Notes under the pieces: model-generated | Databases searched by the model: none | What the model saw: only the letters and a program-made list of their open reading frames with translations | What the model was told of the DNA's origin: nothing | NCBI RefSeq assembly: GCF_012569045.1 | Contig: NZ_CP046196.1 | Span: 293,382 to 357,381, forward strand | Reading direction: 5' to 3' | Origin: Enterobacteriaceae endosymbiont of Donacia sparganii | GTDB taxonomy: Bacteria > Pseudomonadota > Gammaproteobacteria > Enterobacterales > Enterobacteriaceae | Length of the DNA: 64,000 nt | Part shown: piece after piece, positions 18,563 through 28,056 of the stretch | Layout of the letters: every line of letters begins with the position of its first letter | Position numbering within the stretch: position 1 is the first letter of the stretch | Program-made: the position numbers and the translations under genes

Positions 18563-20665
18563 TTAAATTTTATCAATAATAGCAGCTTTTATACTTAATC
18601 TTATTCTTCCTTGTTTATCAATTTCCATAACTTTAACAAGTACATTTTGTAATACTTGTAAATAATCACTTACTTTACTAACATGTTTATTAGTAATTTG
18701 TGAAATATGTACTAATCCCTCTTTACCATTACCTATAGAGATAAAAGCTCCAAACTCTACAATACGTATAACTTTACCATTATAAATTTGACCAACAATT
18801 ATATCTGCTGTAATTTCTTCTATACGACGAATTGCAAATTTAATTTTTTCATTATTTTTAGCAGCAATTTTTACAATTCCACTGTCTTCTATTTCAATAA
18901 CTGTATCAGTTTCTTCAGTTAAAGCTCTAATAACAGATCCTCCCTTTCCTATCATATCTTTAATTTTTTCTGGATTAATTTTTATTGTATGAATTCTTGG
19001 TGCAAATTCTGAAATTTTTTTTCTAGGAATAGAAATAACTTGTTTCATTACTTCTAAAATATGTAATCTTGCTAATTTAGCTTGAAATAAAGCTGATTTT
19101 ATTATTTCATAAGTTATACCCTCTATTTTCATATCCATTTGTAATGAAGTAATACCTATTTTAGTTCCTGCAACTTTAAAATCCATGTCACCTAAATGAT
19201 CTTCATCACCTAAAATATCTGATAATATTATAAAATTATTTTCTTCTTTAATTAATCCCATAGCTATTCCAGCTACAGCATTTTTTATTGGAATACCTGC
19301 ATCCATCATAGCTAAAGATGCTCCACACACTGAAGCCATAGAAGATGAACCATTAGATTCTGTAATTTCAGAAACAATACGAATTGTATAAGGAAAATTA
19401 TCTAAACTAGGCATAATAGGTATTAAAGATTTTTTTGCTAAATTTCCGTGTCCAATTTCACGTCTTTTAGGAGAACTAATTATACCAATTTCACCAACAG
19501 AATAGGGAGGAAAATTATAATGAAATAAAAAATTATCTGTTTTGTTATTTATTAAATCATCTAATGATTGAGCATCTCTAGTGGTTCCTAATGTAGCTGT
19601 TACTAAAGCTTGAGTTTCTCCTCTTGTAAATAAAGCAGAACCGTGTGTTCTAGGAAGAACACCTATACGTACATCTAAACCACGTATCATATCATGTTCA
19701 CGTCCATCAATTCTAAGATTTTTATTAATAATATTTTTTCGAACTATATTTTTTTCTAATTCATAAAAAATTTCATTAAAATCATGAATTGAAATATTTT
19801 CATATTCTTTTTCTTCTTTTATTAATTCAATAATTTTTAATTTTAAAGAATCAATTTTATTAATTCTAATTTGTTTTTCTTTAATACTATATATTTTACT
19901 TAATTTTTTATAAGATAAAAAATTAATTTTTTGTTTAAGTTTTTTATTTTTTAAAGGATATAAAATCCATTCATAAGATTTTTTTTTTATTTGATTAGAT
20001 AATTTAATAATATTATTAATTAAAATTTGTTGTTGATTATGTCCATATATTATTGCTTCTAAAATTTGTTCTTCAGTTAATAAATAAGATTTAGCTTCTA
20101 CCATTAAAACAGCTTTTTTAGTACTGGAAATAATTAAATCTAATTTACTATTTTTCATTTCTTTTATACTAGGATTTAAAACATAATTATTATTAATATA
20201 ACCAATACGTGCAGTACCAAATGGTCCATTAAATGGGATTCCAGATAAATTTAAAACAGTAGATGCTCCTATAATAGCTACAATATCTGGATTAATCTCA
20301 GGATTTACAGACATAACAGTAGCTATAATCTGAATTTCATTTAAAAAACCTTTTTTAAATAAAGGTCTAATAGGACGATCAATTAATCGAGAAATTAAGA
20401 TTTCACTTTCACTAGGTCTTCCTTCTCTACGAAAAAAATTACCTGGAATACGACCAGCTGCATATGATTTTTCTTGATAATATACTGATAATGGAAAAAA
20501 ATTTTGTTCTGTTTTTACTTTATTATCTACTACCATGGTAACAAATACAGCTGTATCGTCAATACTAACCATAACAGCTGATGTTGCCTGTCTAGCTATC
20601 ATTCCTGTTTCAATAGTTACAGTATTATTTCCATAACGGAATCTATGAATAATCGGGTTTAACAA
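18563..20665 (-). CDS. pnp: polynucleotide phosphorylase
   Basis: Phosphorolytic 3'-5' exoribonuclease, a main RNA decay enzyme. The product of 700 aa starts [12 protein letters not shown] and aligns throughout with the 711 aa E. coli protein: two RNase PH domains ([31 protein letters not shown]), a KH domain ([19 protein letters not shown]) and an S1 domain ([12 protein letters not shown]). The acidic Ala/Pro-rich tail is absent; the protein ends just after S1. The start codon is TTG with AAGGA 8 bases upstream. It follows rpsO as in E. coli. Confidence 0.98.
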   Translation of the reverse strand: MLNPIIHRFRYGNNTVTIETGMIARQATSAVMVSIDDTAVFVTMVVDNKVKTEQNFFPLSVYYQEKSYAAGRIPGNFFRREGRPSESEILISRLIDRPIRPLFKKGFLNEIQIIATVMSVNPEINPDIVAIIGASTVLNLSGIPFNGPFGTARIGYINNNYVLNPSIKEMKNSKLDLIISSTKKAVLMVEAKSYLLTEEQILEAIIYGHNQQQILINNIIKLSNQIKKKSYEWILYPLKNKKLKQKINFLSYKKLSKIYSIKEKQIRINKIDSLKLKIIELIKEEKEYENISIHDFNEIFYELEKNIVRKNIINKNLRIDGREHDMIRGLDVRIGVLPRTHGSALFTRGETQALVTATLGTTRDAQSLDDLINNKTDNFLFHYNFPPYSVGEIGIISSPKRREIGHGNLAKKSLIPIMPSLDNFPYTIRIVSEITESNGSSSMASVCGASLAMMDAGIPIKNAVAGIAMGLIKEENNFIILSDILGDEDHLGDMDFKVAGTKIGITSLQMDMKIEGITYEIIKSALFQAKLARLHILEVMKQVISIPRKKISEFAPRIHTIKINPEKIKDMIGKGGSVIRALTEETDTVIEIEDSGIVKIAAKNNEKIKFAIRRIEEITADIIVGQIYNGKVIRIVEFGAFISIGNGKEGLVHISQITNKHVSKVSDYLQVLQNVLVKVMEIDKQGRIRLSIKAAIIDKI

Positions 20666-20673
20666 AATAAATA

Positions 20674-20678
20674 TCCTT
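20674..20678 (-). promoter_or_regulatory. ribosome binding site fixing the TTG start of pnp
   Basis: AAGGA on the minus strand is 8 bases before TTG at 20665-20663. The N-terminus it gives (MLNPI) is the conserved PNPase start, and no ATG or GTG nearby would give it. Confidence 0.8.
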
Positions 20679-20755
20679 CAAATAAAAATTTTTATACTAA
20701 AAAAATAAATTAGTTTTTAAAATCTATCATTAATATAAATTATATAAAAATATAC

Positions 20756-21025
20756 TTATTTTCTTAACCCTAAGTTTTCAATTAATATATTATATTCATG
20801 TAAGTTTTTTTTTTTAAAATAATTTAATAATTTTCTACGTTGTGATATCATATGTAAAAGTCCCCGACGGCTATGATGGTCTTTTTTATGAATAGTAAAA
20901 TGTTTATGTAGATAATTAATTTTAAATGTTAATAAAGCAATTTGTACCTTAGTAGATCCTTTATCTTTAGAACTAGTTTCATATTTTTTGATAATTTTTA
21001 TTTTTTTTTCTGCATTAATACTCAT
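20756..21025 (-). CDS. rpsO: 30S ribosomal protein S15
   Basis: Primary 16S rRNA-binding protein of the small-subunit platform. The 89 aa length is that of E. coli, and the HKKDHHSRRGLLHMISQRRKLL helix region is almost unchanged. A GGAG sits 7 bases before the ATG. It lies between truB and pnp as in the E. coli operon; the autoregulatory leader pseudoknot of E. coli cannot be judged by eye here. Confidence 0.98.
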   Translation of the reverse strand: MSINAEKKIKIIKKYETSSKDKGSTKVQIALLTFKINYLHKHFTIHKKDHHSRRGLLHMISQRRKLLNYFKKKNLHEYNILIENLGLRK

Positions 21026-21064
21026 AACTTAACTCCATTAAATTATTTGTAAATTAATAAAATT

Positions 21065-22006
21065 TTAGAGATAATTTACTAATTTACATTTTAATATATA
21101 ACCTTTATTATTTATTTCACAGATACCTATAAAATTATGTAAATTTGTTTCAAATATACGAAATATTTGTTGCTTTACTATAGATGTAATTTTTATTTTT
21201 TCACCATTTATTATTTTTTTAATTATAAAATAAGATAAATATAATTTAGGTATATTATTTATCATATAATCAATAGGTAATAATAATTTTTTTATTAAAA
21301 AAATATTTAATTTATTATTTTGATAATTTATAATTAATGTTTTTAATTGTTCAATAGTTATAACATTTTTATGTAAAATAGAAATATGAGATATTTGTAT
21401 TCTACGTAATTTAATAACATGAGCACCACAATTTAATTTATCTCCTAATTCGTCAATAATACTACGAATATAAGTCCCTTTAGAACAATTAATTTTTAAT
21501 TTAATTATATTTTTATAAAATTTTAATAATTTAATTTGATAAATTATAATATTTCTCTTTTTTAGATTAGTAAAATTAATTCCTTTTCTTGCATATTTAT
21601 AAAGAGGAATACCCTTATATTTTATTGCAGAATACATTGGGGGATTTTGTTTAATTTTTCCTTTAAATAAATTAATTACCTTAATAAGGTTTTCTATAGT
21701 TATATTAACATTATTCTTTTTAATAAGAAAACCATATTTATCCGCAGTATTTGTTTTTTCTCCTAAAAGAGCTGTAACTAAATAAATTTTATTTCCATTT
21801 ATTAAATATTTACTAAATTTAGTATATTTTCCTAAACATATTGGTAGTAAACCAGTAGCTAATGGATCTAAAGTTCCTGTATGTCCTGCTTTTTTTGCAT
21901 TAAAAATATTTTTAATACATTGAAGAATTTTATTAGATGTAAAACCTATAGATTTATCAAGTAATAATAAACCATTTATATTTTGTTTTTTAAAAAATTT
22001 TGACAT
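21065..22006 (-). CDS. truB: tRNA pseudouridine(55) synthase
   Basis: Makes pseudouridine 55 in the T-loop of nearly all tRNAs and acts as a tRNA chaperone. At 313 aa it equals the family (314 in E. coli). The catalytic motif GHTGTLDPLATGLLP carries D47; QNPPMYSAIK, YARKG and CSKGTYIRS follow. The C-terminal region diverges but has the right length. It lies between rbfA and rpsO, the conserved order. Confidence 0.97.
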   Translation of the reverse strand: MSKFFKKQNINGLLLLDKSIGFTSNKILQCIKNIFNAKKAGHTGTLDPLATGLLPICLGKYTKFSKYLINGNKIYLVTALLGEKTNTADKYGFLIKKNNVNITIENLIKVINLFKGKIKQNPPMYSAIKYKGIPLYKYARKGINFTNLKKRNIIIYQIKLLKFYKNIIKLKINCSKGTYIRSIIDELGDKLNCGAHVIKLRRIQISHISILHKNVITIEQLKTLIINYQNNKLNIFLIKKLLLPIDYMINNIPKLYLSYFIIKKIINGEKIKITSIVKQQIFRIFETNLHNFIGICEINNKGYILKCKLVNYL

Positions 22007-22036
22007 ATTTTTTTATAAAAAATTATTATTATATTA

Positions 22037-22402
22037 TTAATATAATTTTTTTTTTTTTATTTTTAAATTATTTAAAATAAAACTAATATATTTTCCTTCT
22101 TTTAAGGAAGAATCTAAATAAAATTTTAATTTTGGTACTTTACGTAAATTTATTTTTTTTTTCAGAATAAATCTAATATATTCTGTAATTTTATTTAAAT
22201 AAAAAAGTGAATTTTTTTTATTATTAAATTTTTCTTCTTTATATGGTAATATTATAAATATTTTTGCATATGAAAAATCTTTTGATATTATTATATCGGT
22301 AATAGTACTAAACTTATTTATTCTTATATCATTTATATTATTTTGTAATATTTTTGCTATTTGTTTTTTTAACTCATATGCAATACGTAGATTACGATAC
22401 AA
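22037..22402 (-). CDS. rbfA: ribosome-binding factor A
   Basis: KH-type assembly factor that binds the 30S subunit and helps 16S 5'-end maturation. The 121 aa product (E. coli 133) keeps AYELKKQIAKIL, FSYAKIFI and the LRKVPKLKFYLDSSL block, and lacks the C-terminal acidic tail. The start is a TTG codon; a strong AAAGGAG is 7 bases upstream, and a GTG closer to the Shine-Dalgarno is out of frame and runs into a stop. It lies between infB and truB. Confidence 0.94.
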   Translation of the reverse strand: MYRNLRIAYELKKQIAKILQNNINDIRINKFSTITDIIISKDFSYAKIFIILPYKEEKFNNKKNSLFYLNKITEYIRFILKKKINLRKVPKLKFYLDSSLKEGKYISFILNNLKIKKKKLY

Positions 22403-22409
22403 TCACAAA

Positions 22410-22416
22410 CTCCTTT
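22410..22416 (-). promoter_or_regulatory. strong Shine-Dalgarno that decides the TTG start of rbfA
   Basis: AAAGGAG on the minus strand lies 7 bases before TTG (22402-22400). No in-frame ATG or GTG at a suitable distance gives an RbfA-like N-terminus. Confidence 0.8.
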
Positions 22417-22464
22417 ACTTATATAATATTTTATAGTTTATTTTAAAAAATAATTATTTAAAAA

Positions 22465-24798
22465 TTATTTTTTTATAAGTTCAATTTTTTCAAAAATTTC
22501 TATTTTATCTCCTATATAAATATCATTGAAATTTTTGATACTAATTCCACATTCCATGCCATTACGTACTTCATTAACACTTTCTTTAAACCTTCTTAAA
22601 GAATCTATAACTCCTTTATAGAAAATTTTATTATTTCTAAATAATTTTATTAAATTATTACGTTTAATTATTCCATATGTTACTATACATCCAGCTATAA
22701 CTCCTATTTTAGGTATAGTAAAAATACTTCTTACTTCTGCTAATCCTAATGTTGATTCTTTATATTTAGGAATTAAAAGTTTTTGTAGATATTTTTTCAT
22801 ATAATTTATTAAATCATAAATAATTGTAAAAAATATAATTTTTATATTATTCATTTTTATTATATTTCTAGCAAGATTATTTATTTTAATATTAAAACCA
22901 ATAATAATAACATTTTTTTTAGAATTAGTTATTGCTAATGAAATATCTGTTTCAGTGATTTCTCCAACACCAAAATGAATAATTTTTATAATAATTTTAT
23001 CATTAGATAAATTTAGTAATGTATCTTTAATAGCCTCAACAGAACCTTGAACATCACCTTTTATTAAAATATTTATTTCATAAATATTTTTATTATCTAA
23101 ATTTAAAAAATTTTTTTTAAATTGTTGTTGTTTTTTAGCTAATTTTATTTCACGATATTTATTTTTTCTATATAGCGCTATTTGTTTAGCTTGTTTTTCA
23201 TTATTTACTACAATTAAATTATCCCCGGCGTATGGAACTTCAGATAAACCTAAAATTTTAATAGGAGTAGAAGGTCCTACTTGTGATACATTTAAACCTT
23301 TATAATTTATTAATCCTTTTATTTTACCATAAGTAGATCCACAAAGGACTATATTTCCTTTTTTTAACATTCCTTCTTTAATTAAAACATTAGCTATAGG
23401 TCCTCTACCTTTATCTAAATAAGATTCAATAACAACTCCTTTTGCAATACCTTTAGTAGTAGTTTTTAATTCTAAAATTTCTGCTTGTAATAAAATAGCA
23501 TTTAATAGATTATTTATACCTTCTCCAGTTTTAGCAGAAACTTTAATAAATATATTATCTCCTCCCCATTCTTCAGAAATAATATTATATCTACTTAATT
23601 CATTTTTTATTTTTTCAAAATTAGAAATTTTTTTATCAATTTTATTAATTACAACTATTATAGGTATTTTTGTTTGTTTTGCATGTTGTATTGCTTCTAT
23701 AGTTTGTAGCATAACGCCATCATCAATTGCAATAACTAATATTATTATATCTGTAATTTGTATCCCTCTTAACCTCATAGAGGTAAAAGATTCATGTCCT
23801 GGAGTATCGAGAAATATTATTTTTTTATTATTAAATTTTATTTCATATGAATTTATATATTGAGTAATACCTCCTACTTCTTTCGAAGTAATATTACTTG
23901 AACAAATATTATCTAATAATGAAGTTTTTCCATGATCAACATGACCTAAAATTGTAACTATAGGAGATCTTATAATAGGTACTTCATCAGTATTAATTTT
24001 ATTATTAATTAATGATTTTTCAATATCATTTTCATTACGTAATATAACTTTATGCCCCATTTCTTCAGCTATTAATTGTGCTGTTTCTTGATCTAATTTT
24101 TGATTAATATTAGAAAATTTTTCACCCATATTAATCATAATTTTTATAAGTTCTGAACTTTTAACAGCCATTTTATTAGATAATTCAATTATACTAATAG
24201 TTTCATGAATAATAATATTTCTATTAATACTTTTAATAGGTTTATTAAAATTTTGATATAATTTAAAAAAATTTTTTTTATACTTATAATTAATATTTTT
24301 TTTTTTATTTTCGTTATTTTTTTTAAAAATTTTTTTATTTTTTTTTTTATTATATATTTTTTTATTTAAAAAATCGGTATTTAAATTTTTTTGTTTATAA
24401 TAATTTTTGTTATTATGTATTTTTTTTTTTTTATAATTTATATTTTTTATTTCTTGATCATTATTTTTAATTAATGAATTAAATTTTTTTAAAATATTTT
24501 TTTTAGGTAAAATATAATTATTAATTTTATGTAATTTTTTTGATAATTTTTTTTTATCTAAAGGTATTTTTTTTTTATTATTTATAATTTTATATTTTTT
24601 TTTTTGTATAGTTAATAATTTTAAATTTTTTATTTTTTTATTTTTTAAATATATTAAAAGATTTTTTTTTTCTTCTTTATTAACTATATCATTTTCTAAT
24701 TTAGAAACACCTATATTAGAAAAATATCTAATTATATTTTTTACTGAAATTTTAATTTCATTAGCTAAAGATTTTATAGTTATAACAGCATCTGTCAT
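22465..24798 (-). CDS. infB: translation initiation factor IF-2
   Basis: GTPase that places initiator tRNA on the 30S subunit and promotes subunit joining. The 777 aa product (E. coli 890) starts with the conserved IF2-N region (MTDAVITIKSLANEI), followed by a low-complexity Lys/Asn linker (about 51-190) in place of the Ala/Glu-rich one. The core is conserved: GHVDHGKT (285-292), DTPGHESFTSMR, NKID, and the C-terminal fMet-tRNA-binding region (GMECGISIKNFNDI). The start is backed by GAGGAG 8 bases upstream. It follows nusA. Confidence 0.97.
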   Translation of the reverse strand: MTDAVITIKSLANEIKISVKNIIRYFSNIGVSKLENDIVNKEEKKNLLIYLKNKKIKNLKLLTIQKKKYKIINNKKKIPLDKKKLSKKLHKINNYILPKKNILKKFNSLIKNNDQEIKNINYKKKKIHNNKNYYKQKNLNTDFLNKKIYNKKKNKKIFKKNNENKKKNINYKYKKNFFKLYQNFNKPIKSINRNIIIHETISIIELSNKMAVKSSELIKIMINMGEKFSNINQKLDQETAQLIAEEMGHKVILRNENDIEKSLINNKINTDEVPIIRSPIVTILGHVDHGKTSLLDNICSSNITSKEVGGITQYINSYEIKFNNKKIIFLDTPGHESFTSMRLRGIQITDIIILVIAIDDGVMLQTIEAIQHAKQTKIPIIVVINKIDKKISNFEKIKNELSRYNIISEEWGGDNIFIKVSAKTGEGINNLLNAILLQAEILELKTTTKGIAKGVVIESYLDKGRGPIANVLIKEGMLKKGNIVLCGSTYGKIKGLINYKGLNVSQVGPSTPIKILGLSEVPYAGDNLIVVNNEKQAKQIALYRKNKYREIKLAKKQQQFKKNFLNLDNKNIYEINILIKGDVQGSVEAIKDTLLNLSNDKIIIKIIHFGVGEITETDISLAITNSKKNVIIIGFNIKINNLARNIIKMNNIKIIFFTIIYDLINYMKKYLQKLLIPKYKESTLGLAEVRSIFTIPKIGVIAGCIVTYGIIKRNNLIKLFRNNKIFYKGVIDSLRRFKESVNEVRNGMECGISIKNFNDIYIGDKIEIFEKIELIKK

Positions 24799-24827
24799 GC
24801 TGTCTACTCCTCTATTTTAAAGATTAA

Positions 24828-26330
24828 TTACATATTATTTTTTTTATTAAACCAACAAATATTACGTGCAGACATAATTATTTTTCCTGCTTCTACTTTA
24901 TCTAGATTATTTATATCAGATAAATCTTCAATACTTTGTTCTGCTAAATTTTCAATAGTTAAAATTCCTTTATTTATTAAAGATTCGGATAATTGATTAT
25001 TTATACCTTTTAATTTTAATAATTTTTTTTTAAATTTATTATTAATAATATCTTTTTTTGTCAAAGATAAATTAGTATAAATATCTTGTGCTAATTTTTT
25101 AATTAGTATTAAATCATTAATTTTTAAATGAAAATTATTAGTTATATTATGTAATTTATCTATTGAAATGGATACTAATTCTTTTAAAGAAGATATTTTA
25201 CCTTTTTCAACTATTTTTTTTGATAATTCATAATTAAGATTTAAATGTTTTACAAACATATTTATAATATTATCTTTTTCTTTTTTATATTTATGATGTA
25301 AATCATTTTTAGTCATAACATTTAATTCCCATCCACTTAATTGAGAAGCTAAACGAATATTTTGTCCATTTCTTCCAATAGCTTGAGCTAAGTTATTTTC
25401 TTCTACAGCAATATCTATCATATGTTTTTTCTTATCTAAAATAATCGATGATATATCTGCAGGAGACATAGCATTAATAACAAATTTTTCTGGATTAGAA
25501 TCCCATAAGACAATATCAATTCGTTCTCCATTTAATTCATTAGAAATTGCTTGTACTCTAGCTCCTCTCATACCTACACAAGCACCTACTGGATCTATTC
25601 TTTTATCATTTGTTTTAACAGCAATTTTAGCTCTAGATCCTGGATCTCTTGCAGCACATTTTATTTCAATTAAACCTTCTCCTATTTCAGGAACTTCAAT
25701 ATGAAATAATTCAATTAACATTCTAATTTTAGAACGACTTATAAATAATTGTGTTTCTTTAATATCTTCTTTAATATAAAAAAGTATTCCTCTTACTCTA
25801 TCTCCTAATCTAAAATTTTCTCTAGGTAACATATCAGAACGTAAAATAATAGCATCAGCACTATGTCCTAAATCTAAAGTTAAGTGTCCTCTATTTACTT
25901 TTTTAACTATACCACTTAAAATTTTTCCTTCTTTTTTTTTAAATTGAGCAATAGTAATAGCTTTTTCTGCTTCTCTTACTTTATGTACAATAACTTGTTT
26001 AGCAGTTTGCGTAGTTATACGATCAAAATTAATAGATTTAATTTGATCATAAATATAATCACCTAAATTAAGTGTATGATCATCAATACGTGCTGCGTCT
26101 AATGTAATTTCTTTTGTAGGATAATGAACTTTTTTAACAACTAACCATTTTCTAAAAGTATTAAAATTTCCACTTTTACGGTCAATATTTACAAATACTT
26201 CTATATCTTGTTCATATTTTTTTTTTGTTGCACTAACTAAAGCACTTTCCATTGCTTCAAATATTTTTTCACGAGGTAAAGATTTTTCATTAGAAACTGC
26301 TTCAATAACAGCTAACATTTCTTTATTCAT
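24828..26330 (-). CDS. nusA: transcription termination/antitermination protein NusA
   Basis: RNA polymerase-binding factor for pausing, termination and antitermination. The start chosen is the ATG giving [22 protein letters not shown], with GAGG 9 bases upstream; an in-frame TTG five codons earlier is unlikely. The 500 aa protein (E. coli 495) has the N-terminal polymerase-binding domain, S1 ([16 protein letters not shown]), KH domains ([28 protein letters not shown]) and two C-terminal acidic repeats ending NICWFNKK. rimP, which precedes nusA in E. coli, is absent; about 220 bases without a gene separate it from tRNA-fMet. Confidence 0.97.
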   Translation of the reverse strand: MNKEMLAVIEAVSNEKSLPREKIFEAMESALVSATKKKYEQDIEVFVNIDRKSGNFNTFRKWLVVKKVHYPTKEITLDAARIDDHTLNLGDYIYDQIKSINFDRITTQTAKQVIVHKVREAEKAITIAQFKKKEGKILSGIVKKVNRGHLTLDLGHSADAIILRSDMLPRENFRLGDRVRGILFYIKEDIKETQLFISRSKIRMLIELFHIEVPEIGEGLIEIKCAARDPGSRAKIAVKTNDKRIDPVGACVGMRGARVQAISNELNGERIDIVLWDSNPEKFVINAMSPADISSIILDKKKHMIDIAVEENNLAQAIGRNGQNIRLASQLSGWELNVMTKNDLHHKYKKEKDNIINMFVKHLNLNYELSKKIVEKGKISSLKELVSISIDKLHNITNNFHLKINDLILIKKLAQDIYTNLSLTKKDIINNKFKKKLLKLKGINNQLSESLINKGILTIENLAEQSIEDLSDINNLDKVEAGKIIMSARNICWFNKKNNM

Positions 26331-26551
26331 CCTAGTTATCCTCAAATATTTAATTCTTAAAATTAGAAAACTAGATTATATTAATAATTACATAGTAATA
26401 AAAATTTTTTTAATAAAAATTCAAATAAATTTATTATATATATAAGAAATTTATTAGCAAAATAAATTTATTTATTTTTACATAAGAATTATTTTAGATA
26501 TTATATTTATTTATAAAATAGAATTTAGGAATTAATATAATGTGGTATTTT

Positions 26552-26628
<77 letters not shown>

Positions 26629-26681
26629 TCTACTATAATATATATGATATGCTAAAAAGATAAATAATGCAATAATAATCT

Positions 26682-26772
26682 TGGTACCGAAGACGGGAGT
26701 TGAACCCGTAAACCCGAATATTAGGGCACTACCACCTCAAGGTAGCGTGTTTACCAATTTCACCACCTCGGT
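26682..26772 (-). tRNA. tRNA-Leu(GAG)
   Basis: Class II tRNA with anticodon stem CTACC/GGTAG and loop TTGAGGT (anticodon GAG), like E. coli leuU between secG and metY. The acceptor starts with A1-U72 and contains a G6-U67 wobble. CCA is encoded. The gene begins 7 bases after the secG stop. Confidence 0.97.
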
Positions 26773-26779
26773 AAAAATT

Positions 26780-27049
26780 TTACTTATATCTATTTATATT
26801 ATTTAGTTTAAAATTTTTTTCGTATTTTTTTACGTTAATATTATTCAATAATAAACTAATAATAAAAAATAAAGATGTAAGAAAAATAATACTTCTAGTT
26901 AATATTTTATTGGACACATTTGTATTAAATGGTGATTTTGTATTACTTGATGACTCATTAATATCTATATCATCATTATCTTGAAACATAATAATACTAA
27001 TTAAAATTAATGAAAAAAAAATAAACAAAATCAATAATAATCTATACAT
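26780..27049 (-). CDS. secG: protein translocase subunit SecG
   Basis: Small inner-membrane subunit of SecYEG that stimulates preprotein export. The 89 aa product (E. coli 110) has two membrane spans (about 3-21 and 49-67) and keeps IIMFQ, LTRSIIFLTSLFFIISLLL and NIN. The Gly/Ala-rich cytoplasmic loop of E. coli is replaced by an Asn/Ser/Asp-rich one, and the C-terminal tail is truncated. I use the ATG giving MYRLLLILF; a TTG three codons upstream is also in frame. Position before leuU-metY-nusA supports the call. secE is also here. Confidence 0.88.
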   Translation of the reverse strand: MYRLLLILFIFFSLILISIIMFQDNDDIDINESSSNTKSPFNTNVSNKILTRSIIFLTSLFFIISLLLNNINVKKYEKNFKLNNINRYK

Positions 27050-27094
27050 AAAAACCAATAAAGTAATTTTCTAATCAAATATTAATAAATATTA

Positions 27095-27122
27095 ATTATA
27101 CTTAAATTAATAATAATTACAA
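27095..27122 (-). promoter_or_regulatory. promoter for secG and the tRNA-nusA block
   Basis: On the minus strand TTGTAA (27122-27117), 16 bases, TATAAT (27100-27095) lie 45 bases upstream of the secG start. It is the best sigma-70-like site before this long operon. Confidence 0.5.
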
Positions 27123-28056
27123 TATAAATTTTAATTTTTTATAAATAAAATTTTTTTATATCATTTTTTATATATTTGACTATTAAATTAATTTTATTTT
27201 TATTAAAATATTTATTATTTCTATATTAATTAAAATTTTTTTTAATTATATTTTATCTAATAAGATTAAATTTACTAAAGTTTTATCTTTAAATTTATCT
27301 ATTTTTTAAAAAATAATTGAAAACTTAAATTATTAATTTTATATCAATAATTTTTTTTATAAAGATTGGTATTGTTTAAAATAATATTTAATATTATATA
27401 AATAATCTAATTATTATTTATTTCATTAATACCTAAGTGATTTAATATTATTAATCTATTAATATCTCTTTTATTATCGCTAATTCTTAAATTTTTTTTA
27501 TATTTAATATTTTTTTTTTAATTAACTAGATTAATAAAATTATATATATTATTAAAATTAATATTATTAAAATAATTTTTAAAAATATAATTTTTTAAAA
27601 TTTTTAATAATTATAATATTTAAAAAAATATTATTTATTTTATAAAAAATATTTTATTTTATTATTAATTTAAATATTATTAATAATAAATTTTATGATA
27701 TTAATATAATTAATACTTAAATTAATTTTTATTATTTTAATAATTAAAATTAATAATAAAAGTAAAAATTATTTATAAATAATTAATTTTAAATAAAAAA
27801 TTTTTAAATTTTAAATATTTCTTTAATTAATAATAAATACTTAAAATTTTATGTTTTGTGTAATGATAATATTTTGATATTTTTTCTGAAAGTATTTTAT
27901 ATTAACTATATTTAATTTTATTATAAAATTATAAATTATTAAAAATATTTTTAATATGACTAAAATTTTAGTTTTTTAAAAATATTTATGATATTTCATA
28001 TCATGAACTATCTCATAGTTTCATAAAATATCATAAATTATTTATTTTTTAAAATT
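27123..28056. other. gene-free AT-rich stretch between ftsH and secG
   Basis: Almost pure A and T, with no open frame I can assign, no tRNA or known RNA, and no DnaA-box cluster. In E. coli folP and glmM lie between ftsH and secG, so this is most simply the eroded remains of those genes, though no protein-level similarity is left. The left end contains the secG promoter and the right end hairpins after ftsH (27959-27972 and 27985-28037). It is the largest non-coding stretch in the window. Confidence 0.7.
27985..28037 (-). terminator. imperfect long hairpin downstream of ftsH
   Basis: The segment 27985-28010 pairs with 28016-28037 around a 5-base loop, with a small bulge. It starts 20 bases past the ftsH stop and is followed on the minus strand by a run of T. 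A second perfect 14-bp palindrome (27959-27972) lies just beyond. Likely the transcription end of rlmE-ftsH. Confidence 0.5.

Noticed and set aside
27123..28056. Possible chromosome origin in the gene desert
   Set aside because: No cluster of TTATNCACA-type DnaA boxes and no gidA, dnaA or dnaN neighbour; only an AT-rich gap.
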